From Rhodocyclaceae bacterium (GTDB taxonomy: Bacteria > Pseudomonadota > Gammaproteobacteria > Burkholderiales > Rhodocyclaceae): a stretch of 64,000 nucleotides of DNA. The position numbers and the translations under genes are program-made. Under the pieces are notes generated by a model. It did no database searches and was not told the origin of the DNA. It was given only the letters and a program-made list of their open reading frames with translations. Numbering within the stretch: the first letter of the stretch is position 1; each line of letters starts with the position of its first letter. The stretch covers positions 58,029 to 122,028 of the forward strand of contig JAOAHQ010000025.1 of assembly GCA_026415155.1 (NCBI GenBank), read 5' to 3'. Below are positions 41,455-50,975 of the stretch, one piece after another.

Positions 41455-42483
41455 TTATAGGCGCGCCCGCAAACGCTCCAGGGCAGCGAGCGCCTCCTCG
41501 ACGGAGATGTCCTTCACGTCGCGGCTCTCTTTTTGCAGGAGCTCATAGGGCACGCCCCAGGGATGCCAGCGCGCGGCATCGGAATTGCCGAAGAAACAGA
41601 CGATCGGCTTGCCCAGGCCCGCGGCAATGTGCATCGCGCCGCCGTCGGAGCAGAGGACGAGATCGCAAGCGGCGAGCCCGCCCATCAGCTCGCTCAGGCG
41701 TCGGGTCGAAAATGGCACGAGTGGCAAATCGCGTGTCCGTTCGACGATCCATGCGGCCTTTTCGTCATCGCCCGGATGCAGCGGATTCGTTTCACTGCCC
41801 GGTGACCAGAACAGCAGCATGCGCGCGCCGTGGCGGCGGCGGAGCTCGTGCGCCAGCTCGACGAAATGCTCTTTCGGCCAGCGCTGCAATACCTTGCGTG
41901 CGCTGATGTGGAGCCCTATCACCGGCCCTTCGCCGAAACTGGCTAGCAAAGCCCGTGCGCGTTCTCTCTCGCTATTCGATGCCACCACTGTAAGCGGGCC
42001 AGGCGGCTCCTCGATGCCGAACGGCCTCAGCAGACGAAAGAGGTCCTCGACCTCGTGCATGGGCCGCTCCAGCGTGTAGGGAATGCCGTTATCGATATGC
42101 TCAATGCCGGGCCGTGCCGTTTCCGTGAAGCCGATGATGTGGCGCGGCGCGACCGCGCGCGCCAGCCGCAGCGCGCGCGGCAGGAAATGCGCTCCAGCGA
42201 TGATTGCGTAATCAAAGCGCATGCGGCGCAGTTGCCAGAAAAGCCGCAAACGATCCCAATAGACACCCGCCACGGTTTTGCCCGGTGGGCGATGCTTGGC
42301 CTTGGTGTAGCTATATACGGCGTCCAGATGCGGGTTGCCATCGAGCACATCAGCGTTGTAGCTATTCACGAAAGCAGCCAAGAAGGCATCTGGAAATTGC
42401 TTGCGCAGGGCGGCAAACAGCGGCGTAGTACAGACGAGATCGCCAATGTTGTCACGGCGAATGAGGAGAACTTTCAGACTCAT
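41455..42483 (-). CDS. glycosyltransferase family 9 protein
   Basis: VLLIRRDNIGDLVCTTPLFAALRKQFP, CSDGGAMHIAAGLGKPIVCFFG. Confidence 0.9.
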   Translation of the reverse strand: MSLKVLLIRRDNIGDLVCTTPLFAALRKQFPDAFLAAFVNSYNADVLDGNPHLDAVYSYTKAKHRPPGKTVAGVYWDRLRLFWQLRRMRFDYAIIAGAHFLPRALRLARAVAPRHIIGFTETARPGIEHIDNGIPYTLERPMHEVEDLFRLLRPFGIEEPPGPLTVVASNSERERARALLASFGEGPVIGLHISARKVLQRWPKEHFVELAHELRRRHGARMLLFWSPGSETNPLHPGDDEKAAWIVERTRDLPLVPFSTRRLSELMGGLAACDLVLCSDGGAMHIAAGLGKPIVCFFGNSDAARWHPWGVPYELLQKESRDVKDISVEEALAALERLRARL

Positions 42484-43753
42484 ATGCTTGAGGCAATGCA
42501 GACTGCCGCACTATTTCCAGAAGGGGCAATACCCACAAGGTCGCACCATTACCCCACCATAACCCATTGGTTAGATTGGTCGTTGCATATGCGGCGGTTG
42601 CCGCGATCAATGCGAGAACGAGAGTTTCGCTGGTGCGCCGCCAGATATCCCAAGCCGTCACAAGTATCAGGAGAAACAGAACCATATACACAGAGAGGCC
42701 CAGCAAACCCACCTCGTACATCAATTGCAGAAACAGATTATGAGGATTGATCTTGTCATCGGGGAGCGAGAAATACTCTGCCGCCGCCTGTTTGGCCGGA
42801 TCTTCGTCGGTTCGCCATCGATCAACAAATCCATCGCGTTTGGCCGTCATTCCAAGCGTCTTCCATCCGAATCCATGTCCCAACCAAGGACGCTCCATGG
42901 CAATTTCCGCTGTTGCCTGCCATATCGCACCACGCCCAGAGATCGCATTGGGGCCGCGGTAGGAAGCGCTATCTGTGATGACTGAGAATTTTTTCCATAA
43001 TTCCGGTTGGGCGACATTCAAAATCATCGCTATCGCAGCAAGACCGATGAGCGAAAACAGCAATTGCTTTCGTTGGCCGACCAGGAGAAGTAGTGTCGTT
43101 CCTCCGACTATAGCGGCGACGACCCCCGTCCTGTTTCCACTGAGCATCAGTGCCAATAGCGTAGCCATTGTCGCGAAGATACCTAAATATCTGCGCCAAT
43201 CCTTGAAAGCGAAAGCAAGAGATAGCATCAATGGAATGTATGCTGGGGCATCCAGCGGAAACCCCTTCCAGAATATGCCAGTCTCTCTTGAATCTATTTG
43301 AATTTCGAACAAGGTGCCAAGAGCGCGGATTCCGACAGAAATCAGGAGGGTAGTGATCAGGATATGAAGCTGCGCTCTGGTCTTGCAAAAAACTACCAGG
43401 CTGCCAAAAAAAACCAATACAGGGATGAAATGCTTGCGTACCGCATTGAGTGAATAAGAGGAATCGACCGCCCAGGTCGCTGACAATAAGGCAAGCAAAG
43501 CAAACCCTGCCATAATCCAGAAAAATCGCGATCTGATGGCATGTCTCAGTCTGGCGTCATGAACGCTAACGGCAAGGGCGAGAATCATTGCGACGAGTGA
43601 AAGATTTTTGATCGCGGCATTGTGGGTCAAGGGCCAGACAGCAGCAAAGATCAGCAAGGCGCCAAAACCAAACTGCTCAGCTAGACTGCGGAGCGTCATC
43701 CAATCTGATATTTTTCGAGCGGACGTGCCACTTTCATTGCAGGCATTCGTCAT
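42452..43753 (-). CDS. O-antigen ligase family (WaaL-like) membrane protein
   Basis: Multi-TM; SGRGAIWQATAEIAMERPWLGHGFGW and NPHNLFLQLMYEVGLLGL Wzy_C-type motifs. Confidence 0.88.
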   Translation of the reverse strand: MTNACNESGTSARKISDWMTLRSLAEQFGFGALLIFAAVWPLTHNAAIKNLSLVAMILALAVSVHDARLRHAIRSRFFWIMAGFALLALLSATWAVDSSYSLNAVRKHFIPVLVFFGSLVVFCKTRAQLHILITTLLISVGIRALGTLFEIQIDSRETGIFWKGFPLDAPAYIPLMLSLAFAFKDWRRYLGIFATMATLLALMLSGNRTGVVAAIVGGTTLLLLVGQRKQLLFSLIGLAAIAMILNVAQPELWKKFSVITDSASYRGPNAISGRGAIWQATAEIAMERPWLGHGFGWKTLGMTAKRDGFVDRWRTDEDPAKQAAAEYFSLPDDKINPHNLFLQLMYEVGLLGLSVYMVLFLLILVTAWDIWRRTSETLVLALIAATAAYATTNLTNGLWWGNGATLWVLPLLEIVRQSALPQAYESESSPHSP

Positions 43754-44807
43754 AGAACTTCTCCAATTGAGCCACTATGTTTTCAGGTGCAAAGCGCTCG
43801 ACTTTCTTGCGTGCCGAGACGAGCATGACGGAGCGACGAACATCGTCTTTAAGCATTGCGAGCGCACTCAACATGCCAAGGTATAGAGATTCCACATTGC
43901 CCGGCTCGACAATGATTGCGCATTCATCGTCAACGAATTCGCCAAGCCCGCCAATTTTGGTGGCGATCAGAGGACGCCCAAGAAACATGGCCTCTTGGGC
44001 GATCAATCCAAACGACTCATCGCGGGAGGGCATGACAACGATGTCGGAATCTTTCATGAGTCCCAGAAACCGACTGACAGGCAAGATGCCCATTATCTCG
44101 ATACCGGAAGCAAGGCTGCCTGATTCGGTACCAAAATTTCCTGCGAGTGCCAGTCGCGCAGTTCCAAGCGGAAGTCGTTGAAATGCCTCGATCAACTCAC
44201 GACCACCTTTGTGGTGTCCGCCCCCCCCGCCAAACAAGAAGAGAGGTGAGGTGTTATGTGGCTCGGGTAGCGGGGCTGCACCCGCGATTTCCAATAACTC
44301 TTGGCTAAGCGGATTGTACAGAACGCAGCACTTCGTCGCCGTTCCGGTTTTTGACAGAATATGGGATTCTGTGGCGCGGCTGACGGTTAAGAGGATATCG
44401 GCAGATCGAGGAACGATGGGCTGAGCGAAATGGCGGTGATAGTGGACTGCGACTCCTGGACGATAGCTCAAACGTTCTATCACGGCATCGACCAGCTCCT
44501 GGCGATTATGGAAATGAAGGATGTCCGGGCGTAGCTCCTCTATCGTGGCGATGAGGCTGGGATAGGTAAACGCATCCAAGCGAAACATCTTGTTGAGGAT
44601 TCTGTTGCGCAGGTGATTTTCATGGAATGCATAAACATCCACATTGCGATGGCGATAAAAATCCCGTGAAATGGCTTGAGGGGGACAGCAGGCGACTGCA
44701 TGACTATAAGCTCTGCCATGCGTGGCGAGCGAAAGGATGACTTTTTCTACAGAGCCTGCAGTATTACGAATGTCCGCCCAAAAATGGATATGCAGGGCAG
44801 TAGGCAT
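43734..44807 (-). CDS. glycosyltransferase family 4 protein
   Basis: GGGGGHHKGGRELIEAF, MPSRDESFGLIAQEAMFLGRPLIATKIGGLGEFVDDE. Confidence 0.88.
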   Translation of the reverse strand: MPTALHIHFWADIRNTAGSVEKVILSLATHGRAYSHAVACCPPQAISRDFYRHRNVDVYAFHENHLRNRILNKMFRLDAFTYPSLIATIEELRPDILHFHNRQELVDAVIERLSYRPGVAVHYHRHFAQPIVPRSADILLTVSRATESHILSKTGTATKCCVLYNPLSQELLEIAGAAPLPEPHNTSPLFLFGGGGGHHKGGRELIEAFQRLPLGTARLALAGNFGTESGSLASGIEIMGILPVSRFLGLMKDSDIVVMPSRDESFGLIAQEAMFLGRPLIATKIGGLGEFVDDECAIIVEPGNVESLYLGMLSALAMLKDDVRRSVMLVSARKKVERFAPENIVAQLEKFYDECLQ

Positions 44808-44810
44808 GGT

Positions 44811-45503
44811 TTAATATGGCTCTCGAAAGGCAATCATATCGCTACCAGCATTTTTTAGACGATAGCCATTTTTTTGCAAAAGATTTATGGCTGCTGAAAA
44901 CTTTTCTTCTCCTAAGTGCCTGTGTTCGAATTTGATCAATGCCGGATGGAATCTTGAAAAATCGATCATTGCCAGAATATCAGCATCAAATCCCTCTGTA
45001 TCGATTTGCAGGATGTTGGCATCAATGGCGCTATACCGATCAAGAAGCGGCATCAGCGGCATAGCAGGTACCATCTCGGCTATGATGTCTTCCGGTTCGA
45101 TCTTGGAACGCCGATAATGCTCTGGATCCAATGATGCAATTCCAGCAGCCCAGTCCGGATATTTTCCTAAACGGTCTGGTGCGACGCGAAAGATAGGCAC
45201 CGACTCTGCAGAAGGGTGTATGGCATAACGGACAGGCACTACCTCTGGATAGGGGCGATAATTCCGCACCAACTCTTCGAAAACATCGGCCAAGGGCTCG
45301 ATCACAATACCGGGCAAGCGCTGGGCGGTGACGATATTGTAAAGATTGTCAAATCTTCGTCCGTCGTTTGCGCCTATTTGTACGAATTTCGGGCACTCTG
45401 CATCGGCGGCTAGCTTGCGCACATAAGCCGCAAAATAATCGACTTTGGCAATTTCATAGCCAAAATGGAATAGTGCCATGTTTAACAACTTTCGCATATT
45501 CAT
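44811..45503 (-). CDS. FkbM family methyltransferase
   Basis: FVQIGANDGRRFDNL, ILQIDTEGFDADILAMIDF, LIKFEHRHL. Confidence 0.85.
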   Translation of the reverse strand: MNMRKLLNMALFHFGYEIAKVDYFAAYVRKLAADAECPKFVQIGANDGRRFDNLYNIVTAQRLPGIVIEPLADVFEELVRNYRPYPEVVPVRYAIHPSAESVPIFRVAPDRLGKYPDWAAGIASLDPEHYRRSKIEPEDIIAEMVPAMPLMPLLDRYSAIDANILQIDTEGFDADILAMIDFSRFHPALIKFEHRHLGEEKFSAAINLLQKNGYRLKNAGSDMIAFREPY

Positions 45504-45554
45504 GCGAACCTCGCTTGGACAGTGAATGAATCCGCTCCAGCGGACAAACTTGTG

Positions 45555-46700
45555 TCAAATATAGCCAGCTCCATTGGCGGATCGCCTTCTCAAAATCGAA
45601 GCTGCAGCTGCTACAGCCGGCTGCATATCCGCCTCCACCACGCACGCACGTGTTCCGAACATACAGTCATAGGGGGCGAGAAATGCATGAGAGCATGGGG
45701 AACAGGGAAGATCAGGCTTAAGAACAATAGCTTTCGGTCCGACGGGCCGCTGATCTTCGGCGTCTGCCGGCCCCATGATATCGACCACCGGTACGCCGCA
45801 GGCATCGGCAAGATAGGTGATGCCTGAATCGACCCCTACATAGGCCTCCAAGCGGCCCACCAGAACAGACAGGTCGGCTAGGCTTATACGTCCGGTAACG
45901 TCGAGCACTCGGGATTGGTTCAAGGTCTCGGCCAGCGCTGCCGCTTTCCGTTGGTCGGCCACACTCCCTACCAAGACCACTGTCAGATCGTCCGCAAGAT
46001 TCAGCAGGCCCGTAATCAAGGCGACGAGCTGTTTTTCGCCAAGCTCTTTCAGCTTGTTCCCACTGCTCACCCCCACCCCGACCAGATAGCGGTTTTCCAG
46101 ACCTGCCAAGAGAGGCGCCACCCGCTCTTCGGCCCCTGGTGCTGCCGCAATTTCCTTTGCCGGGATAGGGCCGTTGCAACCCAGTTGGTTCAGCAGAGCC
46201 ATCCCAGTCTCGACCGTCATACGTCCTTGGCGGTGGGACTCTGCATGGCTCAGGAATGGCCGCGCCAGTCGGTAACTGCGCCCTCCGAAATTGGGGAAGA
46301 TGGCGGCTCGTCTAGGAATACCGGCGAGGAAGGGCATCAGCAGGAAGGCTTGATTAGGACTAATGCAGATGGTGGTATCGAAACGTCCCTGACGCAATAA
46401 GCGGTAAAAAGCCAGTCGGCCGAGCAGGCCTTTGACCGTCCCATCAGGCAGGGTCAGCACCCGGTCGACGCCCGGCTGGTGGCGGGCCAGGGGCTCGACC
46501 ACAGGATGAACCAAAAGGGTCAAGGAAGCATCGGGGTAACAGTTCTTCAGTGTTCGGATCAAAGGAGTAGTGCAGATGTAGTCACCTATCTTGGCTGTCT
46601 GAATGAGAAGTATTCGCTCCAGTTTGCCCGGGCGACGCCCAAGGATGAGTCGCAACCAAGCAAGGGGGGCAAGAAGCCAGGCCAGAAGCAGATACATCAT
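45555..46700 (-). CDS. glycosyltransferase family 9 (heptosyltransferase-like)
   Basis: ILLIQTAKIGDYICTTPLIRTLKNCYP, GVDSGITYLADACGVPVVDIMGP, C-terminal CSPCSHAFLAPYDC. Confidence 0.9.
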   Translation of the reverse strand: MMYLLLAWLLAPLAWLRLILGRRPGKLERILLIQTAKIGDYICTTPLIRTLKNCYPDASLTLLVHPVVEPLARHQPGVDRVLTLPDGTVKGLLGRLAFYRLLRQGRFDTTICISPNQAFLLMPFLAGIPRRAAIFPNFGGRSYRLARPFLSHAESHRQGRMTVETGMALLNQLGCNGPIPAKEIAAAPGAEERVAPLLAGLENRYLVGVGVSSGNKLKELGEKQLVALITGLLNLADDLTVVLVGSVADQRKAAALAETLNQSRVLDVTGRISLADLSVLVGRLEAYVGVDSGITYLADACGVPVVDIMGPADAEDQRPVGPKAIVLKPDLPCSPCSHAFLAPYDCMFGTRACVVEADMQPAVAAAASILRRRSANGAGYI

Positions 46701-47887
46701 TAGCTAGCTTTCCAAAGCTCGGCTTCTACGCCGGCAACATAGCTTTCGATCGAAAAATCCCGCAACACGCGCTGCCGTCCGGCTTCTCCGAACCTGGAGC
46801 GCAAACCAGCATCATTCAACAAGCGCTCCAGGCAATCCGCCAGAGCCGCCTCGTCGCCATAGGGATAGAGGAAACCGGTTTCGCCATGCTTGACGAGTTC
46901 CCGGGAGCCTACGATGTCGCTGGCGACCACAGGTTTACCCATAAGCATGGCCTCGAGGATGACTCTTGGCAATCCTTCTTTGGCAGAAGCCAAGACCATC
47001 ACGTCCATGGCTGCAAGCCAAGGAAGGGGTGCGGTCTGGAAGCCGGCGAAGGTGATGCGATCCGCCAGGCCGAGCTTCTTAGCAAGTTCTTGCAAGGCCA
47101 TTCGCTGGGGGCCGTCTCCCACCAAGAGAAGATGGAAATCAGGAGCCCGCTCTCGTAGCTTTGCAGCTGCCCTCAGTAGCTGATCGTTGGACTTGCGGGC
47201 AATCAAGGAGCCGACACTTCCAATCACGAGGGTGCCCGGCCTGGCGCCAAGTATGGAGGCGGCTTCGGGCAGCGGCTGATGGCCATCGATCGCGTTATGG
47301 ACGACTCGGCAAAGATCGGGCCGCACGCCTTGGGCAACGAGGGAGTCTTTCACCCCTACCGAAACACAGATGATTCGCTTCGCCACCTCATTTACCACAT
47401 CTACTTCGGCCGGCTGCAAGCCAGCCTCGATGCGGCAATGCTGGACGACCGGCAACCCCGCCATTCTTGCGGCCAGGTAGCCCTCCAAGTTGGAAGATGG
47501 CTGGTTGTTCAGGTAAAGGAGATCGAACCGTCCCTCCTTCAGTCGTGCGGCCAAACGGCGGGCCAATGGATTGATGCGCCAGAGGCGTTCGATGCGATGC
47601 AGGAAGCGGCGGCGCAGCTCCGGCAGCGGTCGCAGCAGGCCCCGGGTGAGCTCCTTGGCCAGCTTGGCCCACACTGGCTGGCGCGGCGGTGTCATGATTT
47701 CCAAAGGTATGCCGATTGCGGCGAGTTCCCGCTTCAGGTCAGACGTATCCCCCTTGGGGTAGTTGTAATAGAAGAGCGCGGTGACGGCGAAGCGGGAACG
47801 GTCCAGACGCTTGAGGAGTTCGATCATGCTGTTGGTGCCGCCGCCCCATTCCTTGCCAGTGTCGAGGAGCAGGATGCGCTTCGTCAT
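46700..47887 (-). CDS. glycosyltransferase family 4 protein
   Basis: GTLVIGSVGSLIARKSNDQLLRAAAKL, LASAKEGLPRVILEAMLMGKPVVASDIVGSRELV. Confidence 0.9.
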   Translation of the reverse strand: MTKRILLLDTGKEWGGGTNSMIELLKRLDRSRFAVTALFYYNYPKGDTSDLKRELAAIGIPLEIMTPPRQPVWAKLAKELTRGLLRPLPELRRRFLHRIERLWRINPLARRLAARLKEGRFDLLYLNNQPSSNLEGYLAARMAGLPVVQHCRIEAGLQPAEVDVVNEVAKRIICVSVGVKDSLVAQGVRPDLCRVVHNAIDGHQPLPEAASILGARPGTLVIGSVGSLIARKSNDQLLRAAAKLRERAPDFHLLLVGDGPQRMALQELAKKLGLADRITFAGFQTAPLPWLAAMDVMVLASAKEGLPRVILEAMLMGKPVVASDIVGSRELVKHGETGFLYPYGDEAALADCLERLLNDAGLRSRFGEAGRQRVLRDFSIESYVAGVEAELWKAS

Positions 47888-49047
47888 GCCGGCATGCTCC
47901 GGTCATCCGACACATAGCCACACTCGCCGGCGAGGCACTTGCACACCGCCTTCTCGACTTCATCGACGGAGATATTGGCCATGCAGGGGGGCCTCACATA
48001 GGAGCAGCGCTTGGAGAGACAGGGGTCGCAGGTGCGTGCTTTTTGAATGACGAAATGACGCTCCAGATCATAGGCTGGACCGGAGCGGTGCCAGTCGGAG
48101 ACGGCGAAGAGTGCAACCACCGACGTGCCGACGGCCACCGCTAGGTGCATCGGGCCGGTATCGCCTGTCACGAGAACGGCGAGGCGGCGGAAAAAAGCGG
48201 GCATCAATTCCAGTGGCATCCGTCCTGCCGCCACCCACGTTCGAGGCGAAGCAATTCCGGATGCCACTTCTTCGGCGAGCTTGCGTTCCGCTGGCGAACC
48301 GGTGAGAACAACCCGAGCCTCAGGAAACGCAGCGAGGAGCCGTCTGCCCAGCTCGGCGAAATTTTCCGGAGACCAGCGCCGGCTGGCAGTCGAAGCGCCC
48401 GGCTGGAGCCCGATGAGGAGAGTTCCTCGCTCGATGCCGGCCCGGGCCAACAGGGTATCGAGGGATGCTTCCTGTTCTGGCAGCACCGGCATGACCATGC
48501 GTCGATCGGTGGGGACTCCTCCGGCCAGGGCAGCCACCTCGAGGCGTTGGTCGATGCCGTGACCGAGGTCTTCCCAGCGCTTTACCGGATCTCGGTTGGT
48601 GAGCAAAAAGCGGAAACGATTGGCATTGGGCAATTTGAAAATGAAGGATGCTCCGGAGAAATAAGCCAAAGGCGTGGCCTGTGGCTCGTTGCCATGGAAG
48701 ATCACTGCCAAATCGAAGCGGCGTTTGCGCAATTCTCGGGCAAGGCGAAAAAAGCGACGGTAGCCTCCAGCGTAGGGAATGATCTCATCTATATCCGGAT
48801 TGGTAGCAAAGAGGCCGATATAGGCGGCGTTCGATAGCAGGCTGATGCGGGCTTGGGGATAAGCAAGGCGCAAGCTGCGCAAGCCCGGCGTGGAGAGCAA
48901 GGTATCGCCGAGCGCTGTTGAGGAAATGGCCAGGATGCGCTCAATGGCCGGTGTGCCAAGCCGGGATGGGTCAGGGCGACGCCTATCCAAGGCCTTGAGG
49001 CAGCGTAACGAGACATAAAGCAGGGATTCGCGCACGCGGAGGCCCAT
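47884..49047 (-). CDS. glycosyltransferase family 9 protein
   Basis: ILAISSTALGDTLLSTPGLRSLRLAYP, TGDTGPMHLAVAVGTSVVALF; C-terminal Cys-rich CDPCLSKRCSYVRPPCM. Confidence 0.9.
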   Translation of the reverse strand: MGLRVRESLLYVSLRCLKALDRRRPDPSRLGTPAIERILAISSTALGDTLLSTPGLRSLRLAYPQARISLLSNAAYIGLFATNPDIDEIIPYAGGYRRFFRLARELRKRRFDLAVIFHGNEPQATPLAYFSGASFIFKLPNANRFRFLLTNRDPVKRWEDLGHGIDQRLEVAALAGGVPTDRRMVMPVLPEQEASLDTLLARAGIERGTLLIGLQPGASTASRRWSPENFAELGRRLLAAFPEARVVLTGSPAERKLAEEVASGIASPRTWVAAGRMPLELMPAFFRRLAVLVTGDTGPMHLAVAVGTSVVALFAVSDWHRSGPAYDLERHFVIQKARTCDPCLSKRCSYVRPPCMANISVDEVEKAVCKCLAGECGYVSDDRSMPA

Positions 49048-49050
49048 CGA

Positions 49051-49893
49051 TCAGCGACCCTTGAACCAACCGTAGAAACGGGTTCGGAATGCCGAGCGGT
49101 AAAGCCACAGCCGGCTCGCGAGCCAATCGTTCCCACGATCCTTGATGACGATGCGCGGCAATGCATCGGCAGCCGCTCCAGGACATACGGTTCCTGGTTG
49201 GGTGGTGTAGCAATGCGTGAAACCCGAGGCGAGCGCCAGCCGTTGGTAGTCGGCATCGTAATACCCCTGCGGCCAGCATAGATGAGGTGTGGAGGCACCC
49301 AGCCTTGCGCGCAGTGTTTCGCGCGAGGTTTCCAAGTCCTCGGTGAGCCGGTTCAGGCGTATCGACTGGTCGGTCTCGATCTGATCCCAGCGCGTATGCG
49401 TATGGGTGTGCGAGTGAAACTCGAAGGTGCCGGCAGCTCGCATGGCTTCGATCTCGCTCCAGCGCAGCATGACTTCATCGGCGCGGCCTGCCGCAATCAG
49501 GCGCTTGCAAGTGCCGTGATCGGGTGTGGCGGGCAGGTGTGCGGTCCCGCCAGCGCCGACTTTTGAGCATGCGGCATGAGGCCGCGGCGGCCCGTCGCCG
49601 ATCCAGCCGGTGACGAGGAAGATCGCGCCGTGCAGACCATATTCGGCCATCACCGGGTGGGCATAGACCCAGTTGTCGAGATAGCCGTCGTCGAAGGTGA
49701 TGACGACGCTCTTTTTTGGCAAGGACTCGCCGGCGAGAAAACGCGCAAGTTCGTCGAGGCTCGCGGTATGCCAGTCGTGTTCGGCGAGATAGCGCATCTG
49801 GGCGCGGAAGTTCTCCGGCGAGATCGTCACGAGGCCCGGGTTGGGGCTGACATGGTGGTACATCAGCACGGGGACGGCTCGGGCGGTCTTCAT
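49051..49893 (-). CDS. polysaccharide deacetylase family protein
   Basis: VLMYHHV, VVITFDDGYLDNW, FEFHSHTHTHTRW NodB-type motifs. Confidence 0.9.
   Translation of the reverse strand: MKTARAVPVLMYHHVSPNPGLVTISPENFRAQMRYLAEHDWHTASLDELARFLAGESLPKKSVVITFDDGYLDNWVYAHPVMAEYGLHGAIFLVTGWIGDGPPRPHAACSKVGAGGTAHLPATPDHGTCKRLIAAGRADEVMLRWSEIEAMRAAGTFEFHSHTHTHTRWDQIETDQSIRLNRLTEDLETSRETLRARLGASTPHLCWPQGYYDADYQRLALASGFTHCYTTQPGTVCPGAAADALPRIVIKDRGNDWLASRLWLYRSAFRTRFYGWFKGR
49541..49563 (+). repeat. 23-bp dispersed motif copy
   Basis: GCGGTCCCGCCAGCGCCGACTTT; antisense in the deacetylase gene, giving SKVGAGGTA. Confidence 0.88.
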
Positions 49894-50975
49894 CGGCTGC
49901 GCATGAATCCTTCATAGACTTCGAGCATGCCTGCGACCATCGCCTGGCGCGAGAAGTTTTGCCGAACCTTTTCACGCGCCGCTTCGCCCAGGGCGCGGCG
50001 CCGCTCTGGGTCGGCAAGGAGAGCGATGATCGCTTGGGCCAAGGCCAGCGGATCCTTGACGGGCACCAAGAGGCCGGTCTTGCCGTCGTCGATCACCTCC
50101 GGGACGCCATCGACGCGGCTGCCAATGGCGGCAAGCCCCATGGCGCCGGCTTCGACGAAGGCCGTGCCGAGCGCTTCCTGGTGGGTGGGCAGGACGAAGA
50201 GGTCGAAACTGGCGAGCAGATTCACGACATCGCGCCGCAGGCCGAGGAGATGGACATACGCGGTGAGCTGCAATTCGGCGATGCGCCGCTCGAGGTTGGC
50301 GCGCTGCGGCCCATCGCCAGCAAAGACGAAATGGGTTTCGGGAAAACGCGCCAGTACCGCGGGGATCGCTTCGAGCAGGTCGGCATGCCCCTTCTTTCTG
50401 CGCAGGATCGCGACGGTGCCGACGATGGGGGCGTTTTCCGGCAATCCGAGCTCGGCGCGCAGCGTGCCCCCCGTCTCGGGCGCGACATAGCGCGTAAGGT
50501 CGATGCCGGTATGCACTGTCGCGATGCGCTCGGTGGGAACGCCGGCACATGCGAGATAGCGGGCGACATGGTTACTTACCGCGACCACCCGATCGGGCAG
50601 TACGCGGTAAGTGAAGCGCGAGGTGATTGGCAGCGCAAGGTGACGGGTGCGCACGATGCGCGGACGATGCAGGAGAGAACGCGCCGCCAACCCGGCGAGC
50701 TGGGTGTCGCGGCTGCTATGCGTGTTGATGATGTCAGGGCGCTTTTCTGCGATGAAGCGGCGCAGGCGGAGGATCGCTGGCAGATCGAAGGCCGAGCGCA
50801 TCGGCGTCTCGAAGACCGTGAAGCCCGCCTCGCGCGCCCGCGTGCCCAACCGGGCACCCGGCTGGCAGGCAAGCAGCGCCGTGTGGCCGAGCTCGCGCAA
50901 GCCCAGCATTTCGTTGAGCGTGCGGTTTTCCTGCCCTCCCCAGCCTTTCGAGGATTCGGTATGCAAGACGATCAT
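49890..50975 (-). CDS. glycosyltransferase family 4 protein
   Basis: GWGGQENRTLNEMLGL, VGTVAILRRKKGHADLLEA, EALGTAFVEAGAMGLAAIGSRVDGVPEVI. Confidence 0.9.
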   Translation of the reverse strand: MIVLHTESSKGWGGQENRTLNEMLGLRELGHTALLACQPGARLGTRAREAGFTVFETPMRSAFDLPAILRLRRFIAEKRPDIINTHSSRDTQLAGLAARSLLHRPRIVRTRHLALPITSRFTYRVLPDRVVAVSNHVARYLACAGVPTERIATVHTGIDLTRYVAPETGGTLRAELGLPENAPIVGTVAILRRKKGHADLLEAIPAVLARFPETHFVFAGDGPQRANLERRIAELQLTAYVHLLGLRRDVVNLLASFDLFVLPTHQEALGTAFVEAGAMGLAAIGSRVDGVPEVIDDGKTGLLVPVKDPLALAQAIIALLADPERRRALGEAAREKVRQNFSRQAMVAGMLEVYEGFMRSR

